DNA of 53,542 nt from an uncultured Lachnospiraceae bacterium (lineage in GTDB: Bacteria > Bacillota > Clostridia > Lachnospirales > Lachnospiraceae). The DNA lies in the NCBI GenBank assembly GCA_951800685.1, contig CATOJY010000024.1, forward strand, positions 1 to 53,542, in the 5' to 3' direction. Made by a program: the position numbers and the translations under genes. This document shows, piece after piece, positions 51,673-53,542 of the stretch; the stretch's first letter is position 1; each line of letters opens with the position of its first letter. The notes under the pieces were generated by a model. That model did not search any database, was not told the DNA's origin, and saw only the letters and a program-made list of their open reading frames with translations.

Positions 51673-53475
51673 TCACCCGGCACTCTCCACACCCGCATAT
51701 CTGTCGTAGGCCGCCTGATAAACTTTTAACAGCTTATCCATCCCGCATTTATCGCGCAGATGTTTGATATAGCTTTCCCACTCTTCATCCGTGGGGCCGC
51801 CGTTTTTCAGCCAAAGGCCTTCCTGTTCCGCCACGGCATTCTCGAAGCTGGCCTTGTACCAGTCGATATCGTCCAGTTCCCTGCTGGTATAGACGCAGTC
51901 CACCGGATAGGTGGCCGTAGAATCCACATAAGGCATCCAGTACTCGTACAGATCCGTCAGACGTTCGATGGCCCTGTCTTCCATCTTGAATGTGGTCTGG
52001 TAATAGTCGCTTAAGATCAGCTTCGGTCCCGCCACTTCGCACTCGCCTTTCAGCTCGCCGGAACCCTTGCCGTATTTCTCACGGCTTTCCTCATCTGAAA
52101 TACTCTGCCACACGCCGTTTTCATCCTGTCCGGTAAAGTAGACGCCGATCGGCCCGTACTGCAACTGCATAACGATTTCCGGATCATACCACCGGTCAAA
52201 GAATTTCAGCAGGTTGGCCGGGCTCTTGCAGGCTTTCGTGATATTCAGATTCCCGCTGTTAATACCGCCGCCGGTGCGGACCGTCACATTATGGGTACCG
52301 TCCGGACCGTCCAAAACCGGCAGGAAAACATAATCCCCGGCGTAATCGCCCATCACCTCTTCTATGTACCACCAGGTGGCAACGCCCACATAGCCCTGCG
52401 AGCATTTCGAGATCAGCTGAGAGTCCGTCTGGCTGAACATCTCCGGATCCATCAGTCCTTCCGCATACCAGTCATGGAAGTAGGTGACCGCCTCCCGGTA
52501 AGCATCCGACACACAGACAAAATCAACGGTGCCGTCGTCGCGCAGTACCAGATCCTTGCAGACGTCGTTTGGCCAGTTGGTGAACCCGAAGCCCGCATAG
52601 AAGATATTCTGTCCCCAGCACCACTCGTCGAAACCGGTACTCATGGGAATGGTGCTGCCCGCCGCGTTTCCGTAATATTTCGCACTCATGTCATTGTCCT
52701 TGAAGGCTTTGAGTGCCGTGTGCAGTTCCTCCAGCGTCGTGGGCACCGGAAGTCCCAGTTCGTCCAGCCATGCCTTGTTGATCATGGAAAACTGCGGCAC
52801 GGAATAGATGCTGTAGTCCTCCGCCGCGCCGATACCCGCCGTTCCCATACGCTCTCCTGACGGCAGGCCGTAGATATAACCGTCGTCCATGGTGATGGCG
52901 CTGCGGATATCCGGATTTTCCTCCAAGATCCTGCTTAAATTCGGCATATATTCTTCCGTCAGATAAGGCGTCAGATCAATGAAAGTACCGTCGTCCCCGT
53001 AACGCGAGATATCGTAGTTGTTGAATCCCACGCCCAGAAATGCGTCCGGCAGTTCCTCTCCGGCGATCCGGATATTGACCTGTTCTGCCAGCGACTCGCT
53101 CATGGTCGTCCAGTCGATCTCAATCCCCGTATCTTCCTGCAGGTCGTTTAACACCACGTTGTCGGTGTAGCCGGGGCTTAACGCACTCTGCCCGCCCATG
53201 ATGGCAAACGAAGTCTGGGACGTGTCGGGATTCGCCACCCCCTTTTCATGATCGCCGAACTCCTTGCCGCCGCATGCCGTGACCGACAGCGAAAGCCCCA
53301 TGATCAGCGCCATACCGGTCAGTTTTCCAACCGGCCCGCCGGCCGCGCTTCTGCTCTTCCTTCCGTTTCTGCTCTCTCTTCCATTTCTGCTTCCACTTCC
53401 GTTTTCCCGCGCTGTCTCTGTGTCTGCACAGCCGGTGATCAAAAAGTCTCTGTTTAACTCCTTGGATTTTATCAT
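51673..53475 (-). CDS. Sugar ABC transporter solute-binding lipoprotein
   Basis: 600 residues. A hydrophobic signal segment (about 52-70) with lipobox SVTAC leads into a large periplasmic-binding-like fold (85-600), in the size class of LplA-type oligosaccharide-binding proteins. Ahead of the signal is an unusual 50-residue basic stretch with Ser-Arg-Asn-Gly repeats, encoded by an 18-bp tandem repeat. The true start may be internal (53313), but its ribosome site is poor, while 53475 has AAAGGCGG. The gene follows a permease end (53501) and precedes GH32 and fructokinase genes, so it likely binds sucrose or fructo-oligosaccharides. The coding region is noticeably GC-richer than the rest. Confidence 0.85.
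   Translation of the reverse strand: MIKSKELNRDFLITGCADTETARENGSGSRNGRESRNGRKSRSAAGGPVGKLTGMALIMGLSLSVTACGGKEFGDHEKGVANPDTSQTSFAIMGGQSALSPGYTDNVVLNDLQEDTGIEIDWTTMSESLAEQVNIRIAGEELPDAFLGVGFNNYDISRYGDDGTFIDLTPYLTEEYMPNLSRILEENPDIRSAITMDDGYIYGLPSGERMGTAGIGAAEDYSIYSVPQFSMINKAWLDELGLPVPTTLEELHTALKAFKDNDMSAKYYGNAAGSTIPMSTGFDEWCWGQNIFYAGFGFTNWPNDVCKDLVLRDDGTVDFVCVSDAYREAVTYFHDWYAEGLMDPEMFSQTDSQLISKCSQGYVGVATWWYIEEVMGDYAGDYVFLPVLDGPDGTHNVTVRTGGGINSGNLNITKACKSPANLLKFFDRWYDPEIVMQLQYGPIGVYFTGQDENGVWQSISDEESREKYGKGSGELKGECEVAGPKLILSDYYQTTFKMEDRAIERLTDLYEYWMPYVDSTATYPVDCVYTSRELDDIDWYKASFENAVAEQEGLWLKNGGPTDEEWESYIKHLRDKCGMDKLLKVYQAAYDRYAGVESAG
53348..53401 (-). repeat. Three imperfect 18-bp tandem repeats
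   Basis: Units at 53348-53365, 53366-53383 and 53384-53401 share the core TTTCTGCTnnnnCTTCC on plus. They encode repeats of Gly-Arg/Ser-x-Ser-Arg-Asn in the leader of the solute-binding protein. As 18 is a multiple of three, copy-number change keeps the frame. Confidence 0.6.
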
Positions 53476-53500
53476 AACACAAACCGCCTTTCTGTTCAAA

Positions 53501-53542
53501 TCAACCTTTTACGGCACCGGCCATAAAACCTTTTTCAAAATA
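53501..53542 (-). CDS. Carbohydrate ABC transporter permease, C-terminal end (partial)
   Basis: Thirteen codons plus stop are in the window: YFEKGFMAGAVKG. This ending is typical of MalG/LplC-type inner membrane permeases (QKYFVKGMMAGAVKG-like). It lies 25 bases upstream of the solute-binding protein gene, as expected for a CUT1 transporter operon. Confidence 0.75.
   Translation of the reverse strand, partial: YFEKGFMAGAVKG

Overview
The window looks like chromosomal DNA of an anaerobic, low-to-moderate-GC Firmicute of the class Clostridia, most likely a Lachnospiraceae gut bacterium. This is inferred from an Rnf complex in the order rnfC-D-G-E-A-B, an ATP-type PEP carboxykinase, a biotin-dependent Na+-translocating decarboxylase cluster, strong AAAGGAGG ribosome binding sites and a SleB-type hydrolase. 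No rRNA, tRNA, CRISPR array or intact insertion sequence was recognised. Nearly all genes lie on the minus strand; only three clear genes are on plus (gltA, an AP2-like protein, a YprB-like nuclease).

Region 1 (1-14.3 kb) is a cell-surface glycan locus and is visibly AT-rich. Read in transcription order it holds a GT-C-like membrane protein, an SH3 membrane protein, rfbF-rfbG-rfbH (glucose-1-P to CDP-4-keto-3,6-dideoxyglucose), an HMGL-like aldolase fused to an extra domain, a thiamine-diphosphate enzyme, an SDR, an FkbM methyltransferase carrying a nine-base G tract, a GtrB/DPM1-like glycosyltransferase and a second GT-C-like protein. Together they suggest that a carbon-branched CDP-dideoxyhexose is made, possibly O-methylated, loaded on a lipid carrier and attached to a surface polymer. 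The end of the locus has a hairpin that can cover the start codon of the next gene, which begins at the window edge.

Region 2 (14.5-27.5 kb) is housekeeping: scpB-scpA, a phosphoesterase, a DD-carboxypeptidase, rpsU, pckA divergent from gltA (with a perfect palindrome at the pckA start site), a thrC-response regulator-membrane protein unit, a SleB hydrolase, an AP2/degenerate-HNH protein and an anchored GH25 protein.

Region 3 (27.5-47.1 kb) is energy metabolism around a housekeeping operon. The Rnf genes couple ferredoxin:NAD+ electron transfer to ion export, followed by a ferredoxin-type aldo/keto reductase. A TetR-headed run carries an RpiR regulator, a BaiN-like flavoprotein, cmk, ispH, an S1 protein and cheR. 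Next is a five-gene biotin decarboxylase cluster with two different carboxyltransferases (12S-like and 5S-like), a carrier protein, OadB and an unusual lipoprotein-type OadG. With pckA and gltA elsewhere in the window these genes deal with C3/C4 acids and the Na+ gradient.

Region 4 (47.3-53.5 kb) has a second DD-carboxypeptidase and a visibly GC-richer sucrose/fructan locus: permease end, solute-binding lipoprotein, GH32 hydrolase and fructokinase.

Protein families are recognised from motifs by eye; no database search was run. Residue numbers refer to the start chosen in each entry.
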